From positions 1-64,000 of the forward strand of contig NZ_JAFBCZ010000004.1 of the NCBI RefSeq assembly GCF_016907925.1: 64,000 nt of DNA, in the 5' to 3' direction. Origin of the DNA: Herpetosiphon giganteus. GTDB lineage: Bacteria; Chloroflexota; Chloroflexia; Chloroflexales; Herpetosiphonaceae. Shown here piece after piece: positions 14,949-24,443 of the stretch (positions within the stretch are counted from its first letter, which is position 1; each line of letters opens with the position of its first letter). The position numbers and the translations under genes are program-made. The notes below the pieces were generated by a model. That model saw only the letters and a list, made by a program, of their open reading frames with translations, made no database searches and was not told where the DNA came from.

Positions 14949-15656
14949 ATGAAACAGCTGAAATTATTGCTGCTGAGTGTGCTGTTGCTTGGGTCAATTC
15001 GCGCGAGCACTGCTGCCAGCAACTATTGCTTCCCCGAACTCAAAGCCTATTGTGTTGAAGCGCCATTTGATAAATATTGGGTTGCTAATGGCGGCCTACC
15101 AGTTTTTGGCTACCCAATTAGCGCCAAAGATCGCTACCAAGCGCCAGATCAAGGCCCAATCCTCACTATGCAATGGACTGAGCGTCAACGCTTGGAGCAG
15201 CACAACACATTGGCTGGCACGCCCTACGAAATTCAAATTGGCTTGCTTGGCAAAGAGCGCATGGCCCAGTTCAACCGTGATTTGGAGCCAGCAGCGCGCC
15301 GACCTGCCGCTGATTGTTTGTGGTTTGCAGAAACCGGCCATAATGTCTGTAATCAAGCAGATGGCATGGGCTTCAAGCACTATTGGCAAAGCCATGGCAC
15401 AACCACCGCAGGCTTGGATAGCTATGCGCGTTCGTTGCAACTCTTTGGCTTGCCACTTACCAGCGCCCAATTTGAGGTTAATCCTGATGGTGATGAGGTG
15501 ATTACCCAATGGTTCGAGCGTGCTCGCTTCGAGTGGCATCCTGATCAGCCTGATCAATTTAAGGTGTTGTTGGGGCGTTTGGGCAGCGAAATAACTGGGT
15601 TTGAGCCAGAAATTATTCCAGAGCCAATTCCTGGGCCAAACCCACCAAATAAATAA
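14949..15656 (+). CDS. Small secreted protein with two YWxxxGG..FGxP / W(F/T)ER repeats
   Basis: A 235-residue exported protein; signal peptide 1-23 ends near STA. The mature part holds two copies of one unit. The first runs from FPELKAYCVEAPFDKYW through LPVFGYPIS to MQWTERQRLEQH and IGLLGKERM. The second runs from CLWFAETGHNVCNQ through FKHYWQSHG, LFGLPLTS and TQWFERARFEWHP to LLGRLGSEI. Each unit contains a pair of nearby Cys residues. The unit seems to be an unnamed surface module, and I do not recognise an enzyme. A Pro-rich C-terminus replaces the YxPxV tail. AAGGAGG (14937-14943) fixes the start. Monocistronic. Confidence 0.75.
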   Translation: MKQLKLLLLSVLLLGSIRASTAASNYCFPELKAYCVEAPFDKYWVANGGLPVFGYPISAKDRYQAPDQGPILTMQWTERQRLEQHNTLAGTPYEIQIGLLGKERMAQFNRDLEPAARRPAADCLWFAETGHNVCNQADGMGFKHYWQSHGTTTAGLDSYARSLQLFGLPLTSAQFEVNPDGDEVITQWFERARFEWHPDQPDQFKVLLGRLGSEITGFEPEIIPEPIPGPNPPNK

Positions 15657-15658
15657 AC

Positions 15659-15684
15659 GCGACGCTGGAATATTCCAACGTCGC
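15659..15684 (-). terminator. Stem-loop between convergent genes
   Basis: GCGACG-C-TGGAA pairs with TTCCA-A-CGTCGC around a two-base centre. On the minus strand it is followed by GTTTATTTATTT, a fair T-rich tail for the aldo/keto reductase gene. On the plus strand the tail is poor. It may serve both convergent transcripts. Confidence 0.65.
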
Positions 15685-15690
15685 AAGCTG

Positions 15691-16752
<1,062 letters not shown>

Positions 16753-16843
16753 CTAATGCTCCAAACCTATTGCCCAATGCTCTAAGCTTTGGTTATTCCT
16801 GCGGAGTTTTTAGCCACGAATTGCACAAATGATTACTAAATTA

Positions 16844-17248
16844 TCAGCGTAGCCAGTTTTCAATTCGCAGTTCTGGAACTGCGTCGAAATCCTTATCTGT
16901 GGTTAGCAATACTAAGTCATAGCGCAATGCGAGAGCCGCTATCAAGGCATCTACGGTGGCCAGTTGACGACCTTGGCGACGTAAGGCAATTTGCATCTCT
17001 GCTGCATTAACTGCATCAGTCTCATCAGGCAAATAGCAGGGAAATAAGGGTTGGATCTGTGCCCACGCTGCTCGATTCGCCACCGCACGAGGTAGCAGAC
17101 CAATGCCAAAAATTAGCTCAGTCACCATCGGGACGCAAATTGCAAAGGTTGCTCCAGCGGCTATAGCCGTGATTACACGATGGCGCAGCGGATGATGGGG
17201 AGTAATTAAAGGCGAAGCATGATTCGTATCTAAAAGGTAAATTGCCAT
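16844..17248 (-). CDS. PIN-domain toxin (VapC-like ribonuclease)
   Basis: A 134-residue PIN protein. The acidic active-site set is complete in appearance: Asp7 in YLLDTNHAS, Glu in MVTELIFG near 43, Asp in TVDALIAALAL near 93 and the TTDKDFD acidic cluster near 115. PIN toxins cleave RNA with divalent metal and are held inactive by a cognate antitoxin. ATG 17248 starts one base after the antitoxin stop; the frame continues to 17281 but overlaps the antitoxin. I assign this as the toxin of the pair. Whether it is functional cannot be told from sequence. Confidence 0.85.
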   Translation of the reverse strand: MAIYLLDTNHASPLITPHHPLRHRVITAIAAGATFAICVPMVTELIFGIGLLPRAVANRAAWAQIQPLFPCYLPDETDAVNAAEMQIALRRQGRQLATVDALIAALALRYDLVLLTTDKDFDAVPELRIENWLR

Positions 17249-17249
17249 C

Positions 17250-17588
17250 CTAACGCAATTCCTCATCTGTACTATCATCAATATTCATGTTGTGAATAAT
17301 AGTTTCAGCTTCTTGCCACGCTGCATCCCATTCCTGTCCAATTACGGGATCAGACTCCTCATCGTCGTAAAGTGCAGCTGCGAGTGATCCCAATGCCGGA
17401 CGAATTTGGGTTGGATTCGGTGGAGTTGATTGAATTCGTTGGACGACAGTAAGTAGCTGAGGATCGATAGCAGTATCTAAGGCACTTGTCAATAAGCTTA
17501 TAGCCAAGGTTTCTACTGATTGGTGCTGAGCCAAAGCATGCTGTTGTAAGCGCAATGCAAGTGCTTCGGGAACAGTAATGGTTGGCAT
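17250..17588 (-). CDS. VapB-like antitoxin
   Basis: A 112-residue partner of the PIN toxin. Residues 1-45 (MPTITVPEALALRLQQHA and onward) look like a small DNA-binding ribbon-helix-helix domain. The rest is acidic and probably disordered, with DDEESDP and DDSTDEE runs that would wrap the toxin. AGGAGG lies six bases before ATG 17588, so the longer frame to 17621 is rejected. Antitoxin and toxin are almost contiguous and must be coexpressed; autoregulation is usual for the type but no operator was identified. It is longer than the usual 70-90 residues. Confidence 0.75.
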   Translation of the reverse strand: MPTITVPEALALRLQQHALAQHQSVETLAISLLTSALDTAIDPQLLTVVQRIQSTPPNPTQIRPALGSLAAALYDDEESDPVIGQEWDAAWQEAETIIHNMNIDDSTDEELR

Positions 17589-17705
17589 TCTATACCTCCT
17601 ATGAATGACATACCAAATCAAGTCTGGTTATAGTCTAGCATTGCCCAGTTTTGGAGGCAAACTGGCTATTTAAATTGAAATTAATTTTAACATCGCTTTT
17701 GGCTA

Positions 17706-17736
17706 AAAATCAAAAGCCCTGCCCAAAGGCAAGGCT
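17706..17736 (-). terminator. Terminator of the amino-sugar operon
   Basis: On the minus strand AGCCTTGCC pairs with GGCAGGGCT around a short loop and is followed by TTTTGATTTTT. It lies about 26 bases after the stop of the last gene of the 17762-28290 operon. Confidence 0.8.
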
Positions 17737-17761
17737 TCGTGGATGAGGAGCAATTAAAGAG

Positions 17762-18808
17762 TTAGCGGGTTTCAGTAACTTTGCGCAAACCACGCGGCTG
17801 ATCAACATCGAAATCGCGGGTGTGGGCCAGATGCAAGGCCAACAATTGGCCAGGCACAATATTGATAATTGGCGAGAGCCATTCGGGCAAGCCAGTTGGT
17901 GTGCGCAAGGGTGTGCGACTCAAGCGCAAGGTATCGTGATCGTCGCTAATCGCCAGAATTTCCGCGCCACGCTCGCGAATCGTTTGGATAAAGCTTTGCA
18001 TTTCGGGCAACATCGGGCCGCTTGGCGCAATCACAATCACCGGAAAACCCTGTTCGAGCACGGCCACGGGGCCATGCAAAAAGTCGGCGCTGCTGTAGGG
18101 TTGCACAATCGTATAGGTCAATTCTTTGAGCTTGAGCGCCAATTCAAAAGCGGTTGAATAATTGTAGCCCCGGCCAATCACCACACATTGTTGCATATAG
18201 CGATAGCGCTGCACCACGTTCGCCATATCTGGCAAATTGCTGAGGGTATCGCCAACAAAGCGTGGCAAACGCTCAAGTGCAGCATTCATACTGGCATCAT
18301 CAGCCAAAGCAGTACTGAGCATGGCAATCGCAACCAATTGAGCGCTATAGCTCTTGGTCGCAGCAACCGCCAATTCCTCGCCAGCATGCAAATCGATCAC
18401 AAAATCGCCTGCTTGGGCCAACGGCGAATCGGTTTTGTTGGTAATCGCGGCAGTTAATGCGCCCTGTTTGCGCGCTTCGGTGAGCACCGCCACAATATCG
18501 GGGCTTTTGCCACTTTGGCTAATGCCCAGCACACACACATTGCCCAACACCGGCGGGCGTTGATAGATTGAAAATAGGCTTGGGGTAGCCAAAGTAACTA
18601 AGATCCCATTGATTGAGCCAAGCAAATATTGGGCATAGCGGGCAGCATTATCGCTCGTGCCACGCGCAGCAATTACAATTTGGCTGATATTACGTTCGCG
18701 AATGGCCGCCGCCAAACTGGCAACCGTGGCTTTTTCGGCCTCGAGCAGCCGTGCCAGCGATTGAGGTTGCTCATAAATTTCGCGATACAGATGGCTTTGG
18801 GTTAGCAT
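17762..18808 (-). CDS. SIS-domain glucosamine-6-phosphate deaminase (NagB-II type)
   Basis: A 348-residue protein with two SIS (sugar isomerase) domains and no glutaminase domain, like the isomerase half of Glm[20 protein letters not shown] near residue 47 and [15 protein letters not shown] near 95 bind the sugar phosphate. [15 protein letters not shown] near 143 and a C-terminal [23 protein letters not shown] segment match the NagB-II branch. Expected reaction: glucosamine 6-phosphate to fructose 6-phosphate and ammonia. It overlaps nagA by 7 bases, so deacetylation and deamination are coupled. An AgaS-like role on galactosamine 6-phosphate is the main alternative. Confidence 0.85.
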   Translation of the reverse strand: MLTQSHLYREIYEQPQSLARLLEAEKATVASLAAAIRERNISQIVIAARGTSDNAARYAQYLLGSINGILVTLATPSLFSIYQRPPVLGNVCVLGISQSGKSPDIVAVLTEARKQGALTAAITNKTDSPLAQAGDFVIDLHAGEELAVAATKSYSAQLVAIAMLSTALADDASMNAALERLPRFVGDTLSNLPDMANVVQRYRYMQQCVVIGRGYNYSTAFELALKLKELTYTIVQPYSSADFLHGPVAVLEQGFPVIVIAPSGPMLPEMQSFIQTIRERGAEILAISDDHDTLRLSRTPLRTPTGLPEWLSPIINIVPGQLLALHLAHTRDFDVDQPRGLRKVTETR

Positions 18809-19938
18809 TGACGTTGCTCCAAGGTTGTAGAACCATAGACGATGTTGCCGCCAACAAGTGTGGCAACAACCTGATAGTGCTGATCGAAAATTACCAAATC
18901 AGCAGGGTTATTGATCGCAATTCGGCCATAGTGAGCCAAGCCCAGCAAATTGGCCGGAATCGTGGTAAAAGCTGGTAAAATCTGCTCTAGTGGGCTGTTC
19001 GTCCAAGCATGAATGTTGCGCAAAGCTTGATCCATCGCCAACACGCTGCCAGCCAAACGGCCATCGCTACGCCGCGCCTCGCCATTGGCGACGGTCAAAG
19101 TTGTGTCGCCAAGCAAATATTCGCCATCGGGCATGCCAAGTGCTGCCTGAGCATCGCTCACAATCGCAATTCGCTGGCTGGCGCTTTGCCAAACATGGCG
19201 CACCAAACCAGCATGCACATGCACCCCATCGGGAATCAAACCAATTGTGATCCGTTGGTCGCTCAAGGCGGCTCCGGCTAAACCTGGCTCGCGATGATGC
19301 AAGGCTGGCATAGCATTGAACAAATGGGTTACGGCGCGAATGCCTTGATTAAAACTGGCTTCTGCCTCTTCGAAGGTAGCTTCTGAGTGGCCAGCGCTGA
19401 CCACCACGCCACGCTCAACCAAAGCTTGAATGACTTGATCAGCTGCATCAAGCTCGGGAGCCAAAGTAACCAAGCGCACGCCATTGGCCAGCGACCAGCT
19501 TTCAATCGCCGCTAAACTGGGGTTTTGCAAATGATTAGGATTATGCGCACCGCGCTTGGCTGGGTTGAGAAACGGCCCTTCGAGATGCAAGCCCAGCACC
19601 CGCGAACCAGCAAAAGTAGCTTCTTGCACCACCTGTTGCGCCAAGGCAACTTGGCTCAGCGGCGAGGTGATGATCGTTGGCAAAAAGGCCGTCACGCCAT
19701 ATTGCACCAATTTGGCAGCCACCGCAGCAATCGTCTGGGGATCGCTGGTAAAGTCGTGACCAAACGCACCATTCAGTTGCAAATCGATCAAACCTGGCGC
19801 GACAATCAGATCAGTCAGATCGTAGCATGGCGCTGCTGGCGCGGCCTCGGCAAAATGGCCATTGGCAATCGCCAAACTACCTCCAGCGTTCAACTCAGGC
19901 GTGTAGATCGTGGCGTTTTCAAAACGTAAGCTGCTCAT
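18802..19938 (-). CDS. nagA: N-acetylglucosamine-6-phosphate deacetylase
   Basis: A 378-residue amidohydrolase: [19 protein letters not shown] near residue 48, [18 protein letters not shown] near 122 with the metal-binding Glu, SAGHSEAT near 190 and [18 protein letters not shown] near 208 with metal and substrate His residues, then [10 protein letters not shown] with the catalytic Asp near 265. It converts GlcNAc-6-P to GlcN-6-P in the cytosol. It overlaps both neighbours (4 bases with the acetyltransferase gene, 7 with the SIS gene). Family assignment is firm; the context of GH20, kinase and deaminase confirms it. Confidence 0.96.
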   Translation of the reverse strand: MSSLRFENATIYTPELNAGGSLAIANGHFAEAAPAAPCYDLTDLIVAPGLIDLQLNGAFGHDFTSDPQTIAAVAAKLVQYGVTAFLPTIITSPLSQVALAQQVVQEATFAGSRVLGLHLEGPFLNPAKRGAHNPNHLQNPSLAAIESWSLANGVRLVTLAPELDAADQVIQALVERGVVVSAGHSEATFEEAEASFNQGIRAVTHLFNAMPALHHREPGLAGAALSDQRITIGLIPDGVHVHAGLVRHVWQSASQRIAIVSDAQAALGMPDGEYLLGDTTLTVANGEARRSDGRLAGSVLAMDQALRNIHAWTNSPLEQILPAFTTIPANLLGLAHYGRIAINNPADLVIFDQHYQVVATLVGGNIVYGSTTLEQRQC

Positions 19939-20396
19939 GCATCACCTTGCAACATCCCGCGATACACGCCGGGGGTTGAATCGGGGATGACGATTGCGCC
20001 AACGGTGCGCTGATAGAACTCAACTGGGCCTGCATCGCCCACAATCGCATAGCCAAAACCTTGCTGTTTCATCGCCTCCAAGGCTGCAATCAACAAGGCC
20101 GTGCCAACTCCGCGCCCACGGCAATCGGGGTCGACCCCAGTTGGGCCAAAGAAATTGCGGGTCGTTGTGTCGTAGCAGGCAAAGCCCAAGAGTTTTTGCT
20201 CTTCGACCGCAATGATGCAGCTAATTGGGGTTTGGCTGAAGGCCACAGCACACTCGCTGCGCCAAGCAGGGTAGAAAAAGCGCGCTACCCAATCGAGCAC
20301 CACATGGCGCTCAGGAGCAATTGCACGGCGAATTGTCACGCCAGCAACGCTCGGAATCGCTGGCAATTCGTAGAGTTTGACCAAGAGATCAGGCAT
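19935..20396 (-). CDS. GNAT family N-acetyltransferase in the amino-sugar operon
   Basis: A protein of about 153 residues with a GNAT core: FACYDTTTRNFFGPTGVDPDCRGRGVGTALL gives the beta4 strand, followed by the acetyl-CoA-binding loop RGRGVG near residue 100 and FYQRTVGA near 132. ATG 20396, after a GAGG site, overlaps the end of the GH20 gene. GNAT enzymes transfer acetyl groups to amines. Its place between GH20 and NagA suggests an amino sugar such as glucosamine as acceptor, which would feed deacetylated chitosan units into the GlcNAc route. That is inference; antibiotic or protein acetylation are alternatives. Confidence 0.85.
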   Translation of the reverse strand: MPDLLVKLYELPAIPSVAGVTIRRAIAPERHVVLDWVARFFYPAWRSECAVAFSQTPISCIIAVEEQKLLGFACYDTTTRNFFGPTGVDPDCRGRGVGTALLIAALEAMKQQGFGYAIVGDAGPVEFYQRTVGAIVIPDSTPGVYRGMLQGDA

Positions 20397-22188
20397 ATTG
20401 AACCTCGCCATAGCTACTGCGCAAGATTGCGAAGTGCTTCAAGCTATCCTGCAAGCCACCTGGCCGATTGCGGCTCAACCAAACTTCTTGGAAGCGTTCG
20501 ATCAAGCCATCGATTTCGGTTTGCAAACTGCTTGCCTGCTCGCTTGGCTGTTGATCGAGCACCCACAAGCCGCGCTGCACTGCATGGCGCAGCAAATCGA
20601 TCGCCCACGCCAACTCGACCAAGCACAATTCGCCATCGGCACGTTGTGGTTTGGTGTTCTGGAGGTCGTTGCGCAATTGCCCTAAAATCTCATCAGCGTT
20701 ATGTAAATCTTCACGATCAAGCTTCAAGTTAGCAATTGCTTCGGGGTTGGCTTGCAAAATGCGGAACAATGACGAGGTGTTGTGCAACAACGGCGGCACG
20801 GCGCGATAGACATCGCCCAATTGATAGACCAAATTGCCCAAAACCTTGTTGCTATCAGCAAAAACCACCGTATCGAGCAAGGCCACCACATCAAGCTCGG
20901 CCAGTGCGTTCCAAGCGCGAGCAGCACCGATTGCCAAGCCAAGATAGCTGGTTACCAGCGGTTGCCAGTGGCCATTATCGCCCCAATCGGTCATCAAAAA
21001 GCCTTTAGCGCCATAGTGCAGGCCATGTTTGGCGGCGCTGGCGATGTTTTCCAAGGCGTTGGTGGTGCGGCCTGCAACCGTGTTCCAACTTGAGGTGCCT
21101 GGGCAAACGTAAAATGGCAGGCCAGCTTTGGCAATAGTGGCCGATTGAGCTTCAAATGGATGATCGGCCTCGTAGCCCCAAATGAGCACTTCTGCATCCT
21201 GTGGCAATTCGCCTACCAACTCTGGGTAGTGCAAAATAATATCGCTCCAGAATTGCATGATATAGCCGCGGGAGTGGGCTTCGTGATAGAGCTTTTGCAA
21301 AAATTCAAGATACACCCGACCCTTGCCACGCTCAGCAACTGCCGCTGCACTTGCGCCCAAGCCCAATTCGACAGTTTCGTCGCAGCCGACGTTGAGGGTG
21401 CGGGTGCGGAAGTTCGGCAACAATTCGTCGAGCATACTGCGCACCAAGGCGATGCTGCCTGGGTGTTCGGGGGCCAAGGTGAAGGGTTCGTCGAAATAGC
21501 CCCAATCTGGGTCGCCAGTGTCGCAGCCATCAGGGCACTCGGCCAAATCGCGATATTCTGGCTTGGTCAGCCAGCGCCGCATATGGCCAAAACAATTTTG
21601 GTTGGGTACTAATTCAATAAAGCGTTCGAGACAAAAATCATCGAGTGCGCGCACTTCCTCGGCAGTCAGTGGCGAAGCATCAGCCCAAACCGTGGGGTGG
21701 TTTTGGTAGGCAAAAGTATGCTCGATATACAGCTGAATCTGGTTAATTTTCCAGCTGGCCAATTCATCGATTAGCGCATAGAGCGTAGCCATGGTTGGCA
21801 CTTTATCGCGGCTAATATCGAGCATAAAGCCCCGCACCGCAAAATCTGGCGCATCATTAATTAAGAGATAGGGCAATTGTGCAGCTGATTGCTGTTCAAT
21901 TTGGCGTAGCGTGTGTAAACCATAAAACAAACCAGCAGCAGTTTGCGCAGCGATTTGCACGCCCTCGGCAGCAATTTGCAAACGATAACCATCGGCATGA
22001 GCAATTGTTGAATCAAACGTTAGGGCCAAATTGGCGTTTTGCGCCACGACTTCATACGTGCTAAGCTGAGCCAAACTGGCTGAAACCCGTTGATCAAGCT
22101 CGTTTGGCAAGCTAATCTGCCAAATTTTGGGTAAAGCATAGCTTCCCTCAGCGAGCTGAAGGCTTTTTGGTGTTGGTAATAAGTGCAT
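20389..22188 (-). CDS. Beta-N-acetylhexosaminidase, GH20, cytosolic
   Basis: A 599-residue hexosaminidase with a GH20b-like N-terminal domain (1-105) and a TIM barrel from about 115. The GH20 catalytic Asp-Glu pair is Asp270-Glu271 in NVGCDETVELG; Glu protonates the leaving group and Asp orients the substrate 2-acetamido group. FMLDISRDKVPT near 121 and the Trp-rich MTDWGDNGHW near 395 help to form the sugar pocket. No signal peptide is present, so it should act on oligosaccharides after import by the linked ABC system. It may release terminal GlcNAc or GalNAc. The 200-residue C-terminal helical region is long for the family. Confidence 0.93.
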   Translation of the reverse strand: MHLLPTPKSLQLAEGSYALPKIWQISLPNELDQRVSASLAQLSTYEVVAQNANLALTFDSTIAHADGYRLQIAAEGVQIAAQTAAGLFYGLHTLRQIEQQSAAQLPYLLINDAPDFAVRGFMLDISRDKVPTMATLYALIDELASWKINQIQLYIEHTFAYQNHPTVWADASPLTAEEVRALDDFCLERFIELVPNQNCFGHMRRWLTKPEYRDLAECPDGCDTGDPDWGYFDEPFTLAPEHPGSIALVRSMLDELLPNFRTRTLNVGCDETVELGLGASAAAVAERGKGRVYLEFLQKLYHEAHSRGYIMQFWSDIILHYPELVGELPQDAEVLIWGYEADHPFEAQSATIAKAGLPFYVCPGTSSWNTVAGRTTNALENIASAAKHGLHYGAKGFLMTDWGDNGHWQPLVTSYLGLAIGAARAWNALAELDVVALLDTVVFADSNKVLGNLVYQLGDVYRAVPPLLHNTSSLFRILQANPEAIANLKLDREDLHNADEILGQLRNDLQNTKPQRADGELCLVELAWAIDLLRHAVQRGLWVLDQQPSEQASSLQTEIDGLIERFQEVWLSRNRPGGLQDSLKHFAILRSSYGEVQYA

Positions 22189-22191
22189 TTT

Positions 22192-23037
22192 TTATCCCTT
22201 GACTGATCCGGCTAGCAAACCACGCACGAAATAGCGTTGTAGTGCAAAGAACACTGCCAACGGCACGATCATCGAGACAAACGCGCCAGCAGTTAACAAG
22301 TGCCATTTATTGCCGAGCGAGCCGGTTAATTCTGAGAGTTTGACGGTCAACACTTTATTTGTGCCCAAGAACACCAACGAAACCAGCAGGTCATTCCAAA
22401 TCCAGAGGAATTGGAAGATCGCAAACGAAGCAATTGCTGGAGTCGAAAGTGGCAGCACAATCCGCATAAAGACGGTGAAATCGGATGCACCGTCGATTTT
22501 CGCCGATTCAATGAGATCGCCTGGAAGTTGCGAAATGTAGTTGTAGAGCAGATAAATTGCCAGCGGCAAGCCAAAACCGGTGTGCGCCAGCCACAAGCCA
22601 AGGAAGGTGCCAGCGATGCCGGTTTGCGTATACAAGCGCAAAATCGGAATCAACGCCACTTGCAATGGCACCACCATCAAGCCGATAACCATTGCAAACA
22701 GCCAATCGCGGCCTGGAAATTTCATCCATGCAAAGGCGTAGGCGGCAAAAGCGGCGACAGTAATTGGCAGAATTGTGGCGGGAATCGTGACGACCAAGGT
22801 ATTGACAAAGGCTTCGCCAAGGCCGTTAGCGCTAATCACATCAGCATAGTTTTTGAACGTCCAAACTGATTCCTCAAATGGATGTTTGAGCGCATTCCAC
22901 CAGCCTGAATTTTTCACATCGTTTTCGGGGCGAAACGAGCTAACCAACACGCCGACGGTTGGCAACGTCCAGAGGAAGGCAATTGCAATAACTGCAAAGT
23001 GAACGAATGAACGTGAGACAAGACGTTGGATACGCAT
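22192..23037 (-). CDS. Carbohydrate ABC transporter permease, MalG-like
   Basis: A 281-residue membrane protein with six helices. Family features are LWTLPTVGVLVSSFRPENDV in the first extracytoplasmic segment, FNTLVVTIPATI-like sequence and the EAA loop ESAKIDGASDFTVFMRIVLPLSTP near 185-208. The C-terminus, YFVRGLLAGSVKG, is the usual end of MalG-type proteins. It pairs with the permease encoded just upstream (2-base gap). No ATPase gene is linked, so a shared MsiK-like ATPase elsewhere is expected, as in many CUT1 systems. Confidence 0.94.
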   Translation of the reverse strand: MRIQRLVSRSFVHFAVIAIAFLWTLPTVGVLVSSFRPENDVKNSGWWNALKHPFEESVWTFKNYADVISANGLGEAFVNTLVVTIPATILPITVAAFAAYAFAWMKFPGRDWLFAMVIGLMVVPLQVALIPILRLYTQTGIAGTFLGLWLAHTGFGLPLAIYLLYNYISQLPGDLIESAKIDGASDFTVFMRIVLPLSTPAIASFAIFQFLWIWNDLLVSLVFLGTNKVLTVKLSELTGSLGNKWHLLTAGAFVSMIVPLAVFFALQRYFVRGLLAGSVKG

Positions 23038-23039
23038 GA

Positions 23040-24137
23040 TTACCCTCGCTGACGGCGGGCATTCCGCACGTTAATAATCATCACTGGCAGCACGGCGATT
23101 ACCAAAATCATGGTCAAAGCGCTACTGAGGCCATAGTTTTGATTTCGGAAGAACTCGGTAAACATGCGGTTGGCGATAACCTCGGTTTCATAGTTGCCGT
23201 TGGTCATCACAAACACAATGTCGAACACCTTCAAAACTGCGATCACCACGGTCGTAACCACGGTCAAAATCGTGGTTTTGAGCGAAGGAATGATAATCCG
23301 CCAGAAGATGTCAAGCTCGCCTGCGCCGTCGACGCGGGCTGCATCGATAATATCGGCGGGAATTGCCTTGAGCGCCGCTGAGAGAATCACCAGACAAAAG
23401 CCAGTTTGCAGCCAGATCATAATCACGATCAAGGCAATATTATTGACGCTCTTATTGATTAACCACGCAACCGGCTTGAAGTCGAAATTGCCAATAAAGG
23501 CATTCAACAAGCCAACACCTGGTGGATTGCTGGCATACATAAAGCGCCAAATCACGCCTGCACCAACAAACGAGATAATCATTGGCAAGAAGATCATCGA
23601 TTTGGCAACAGCTTCGTAGCGCACTTTATCGAACAGCACGGCCATAATCAGGCCGCCGATGACGCTAAACGAGGTTACGCCAACAATCCAGTAGACATTA
23701 TTGCGCAACGCAATTTGGATTGTGCGATTGGTAAAGGCAAACTTGAAGTTTTCCAGCCCAACAAAGGTCTCGCTATTTTTATCGAGCACACTGTAGTAGG
23801 CCGTCATCACGGTTGGATAGACCAAGTAGATAATCAGCAAAGCTAAGGCTGGGCCAACAAAAATCACTGGGCGAATCCTCTCGCGCAGTGTTTCAGAAGG
23901 AATCAGATTGAGCAGCTCGTTACAGAGCCAGTAGGCAATCCAAATGCCAAAGACCCCAACGAGCAAGGCCACCCCAACCACCAACAATCGCGGGGCATCA
24001 GCGTCTTTCATAACGCCGAGGCTCCAACGCCCGACCAAGATTGAAATAATTAATGCGAGAGGAACCAGCAACATGCGCACAATCTCGCTGGTGTTGCGCG
24101 AGCGTGGCCCAGTGCTAGTTTGTGGTTGTGATGACAT
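23040..24137 (-). CDS. Carbohydrate ABC transporter permease, MalF-like
   Basis: A 365-residue permease. Two N-terminal helices precede the core. The core has six helices with FVGLENFKFAF, NNVYWIVGVTSFSVIGGLIMA and the EAA loop DAARVDGAGELDIFWRIIIPSL near 280. The first 90 residues, including a GRWSLGVMKD loop and a second helix pair, make it longer than a standard 300-residue MalF core. ATG 24137 is fixed by AAGGAG seven bases upstream; the longer frame to 24209 has no such site. It is separated from the binding-protein gene by 306 bases containing repeats and a stem-loop. Confidence 0.93.
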   Translation of the reverse strand: MSSQPQTSTGPRSRNTSEIVRMLLVPLALIISILVGRWSLGVMKDADAPRLLVVGVALLVGVFGIWIAYWLCNELLNLIPSETLRERIRPVIFVGPALALLIIYLVYPTVMTAYYSVLDKNSETFVGLENFKFAFTNRTIQIALRNNVYWIVGVTSFSVIGGLIMAVLFDKVRYEAVAKSMIFLPMIISFVGAGVIWRFMYASNPPGVGLLNAFIGNFDFKPVAWLINKSVNNIALIVIMIWLQTGFCLVILSAALKAIPADIIDAARVDGAGELDIFWRIIIPSLKTTILTVVTTVVIAVLKVFDIVFVMTNGNYETEVIANRMFTEFFRNQNYGLSSALTMILVIAVLPVMIINVRNARRQRG

Positions 24138-24251
24138 GCCACAACTCCTTGCTGAGGAACAGTGCCAAGCAGCACTGCCTGAATACCGAGAACAGAGTCC
24201 AGAGAACAAATGAATGTGAGCGATTCCGCTGTTCTCTGTGCTATGTTTTGA

Positions 24252-24356
24252 TCCACGAAGGACACGAAGAGCACGAATGATGATTTTTTAGCCACGAATT
24301 ACACGAATTACACAAATGATTTAATTTCATCCCTCATACTTCATCCTTTTGAATGT
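24252..24356. repeat. Nonamer repeats inside the amino-sugar operon
   Basis: The gap between the binding-protein gene and the MalF-like gene carries CACGAAGGA/CACGAAGAG units from about 24254, CACGAATTA units near 24294-24315 and CATCCCTCATACTTCATCC heptamer-like runs to about 24350. The vocabulary is that of the other gaps, but here it lies between two cistrons that should be cotranscribed. Confidence 0.8.
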
Positions 24357-24372
24357 TCTGCTTACTATACAA

Positions 24373-24403
24373 CGAGAGGTAGGCATATGCTACCTACCTC
24401 TCG
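24373..24403 (-). terminator. Intercistronic stem-loop after the binding-protein gene
   Basis: An 11-bp perfect stem (24373-24383 with 24393-24403, CGAGAGGTAGG/CCTACCTCTCG) closes a 9-nt loop about 40 bases after the binding-protein stop. The tail on the minus strand, TTGTATAGT, is not a strong T run. A partial terminator or a 3' stabiliser that raises binding protein over permeases is likely, as in other ABC operons. Confidence 0.65.
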
Positions 24404-24443
24404 CGGCGTTTCGATGCACTGCATCGTCATCGAGGGAGGCTGA

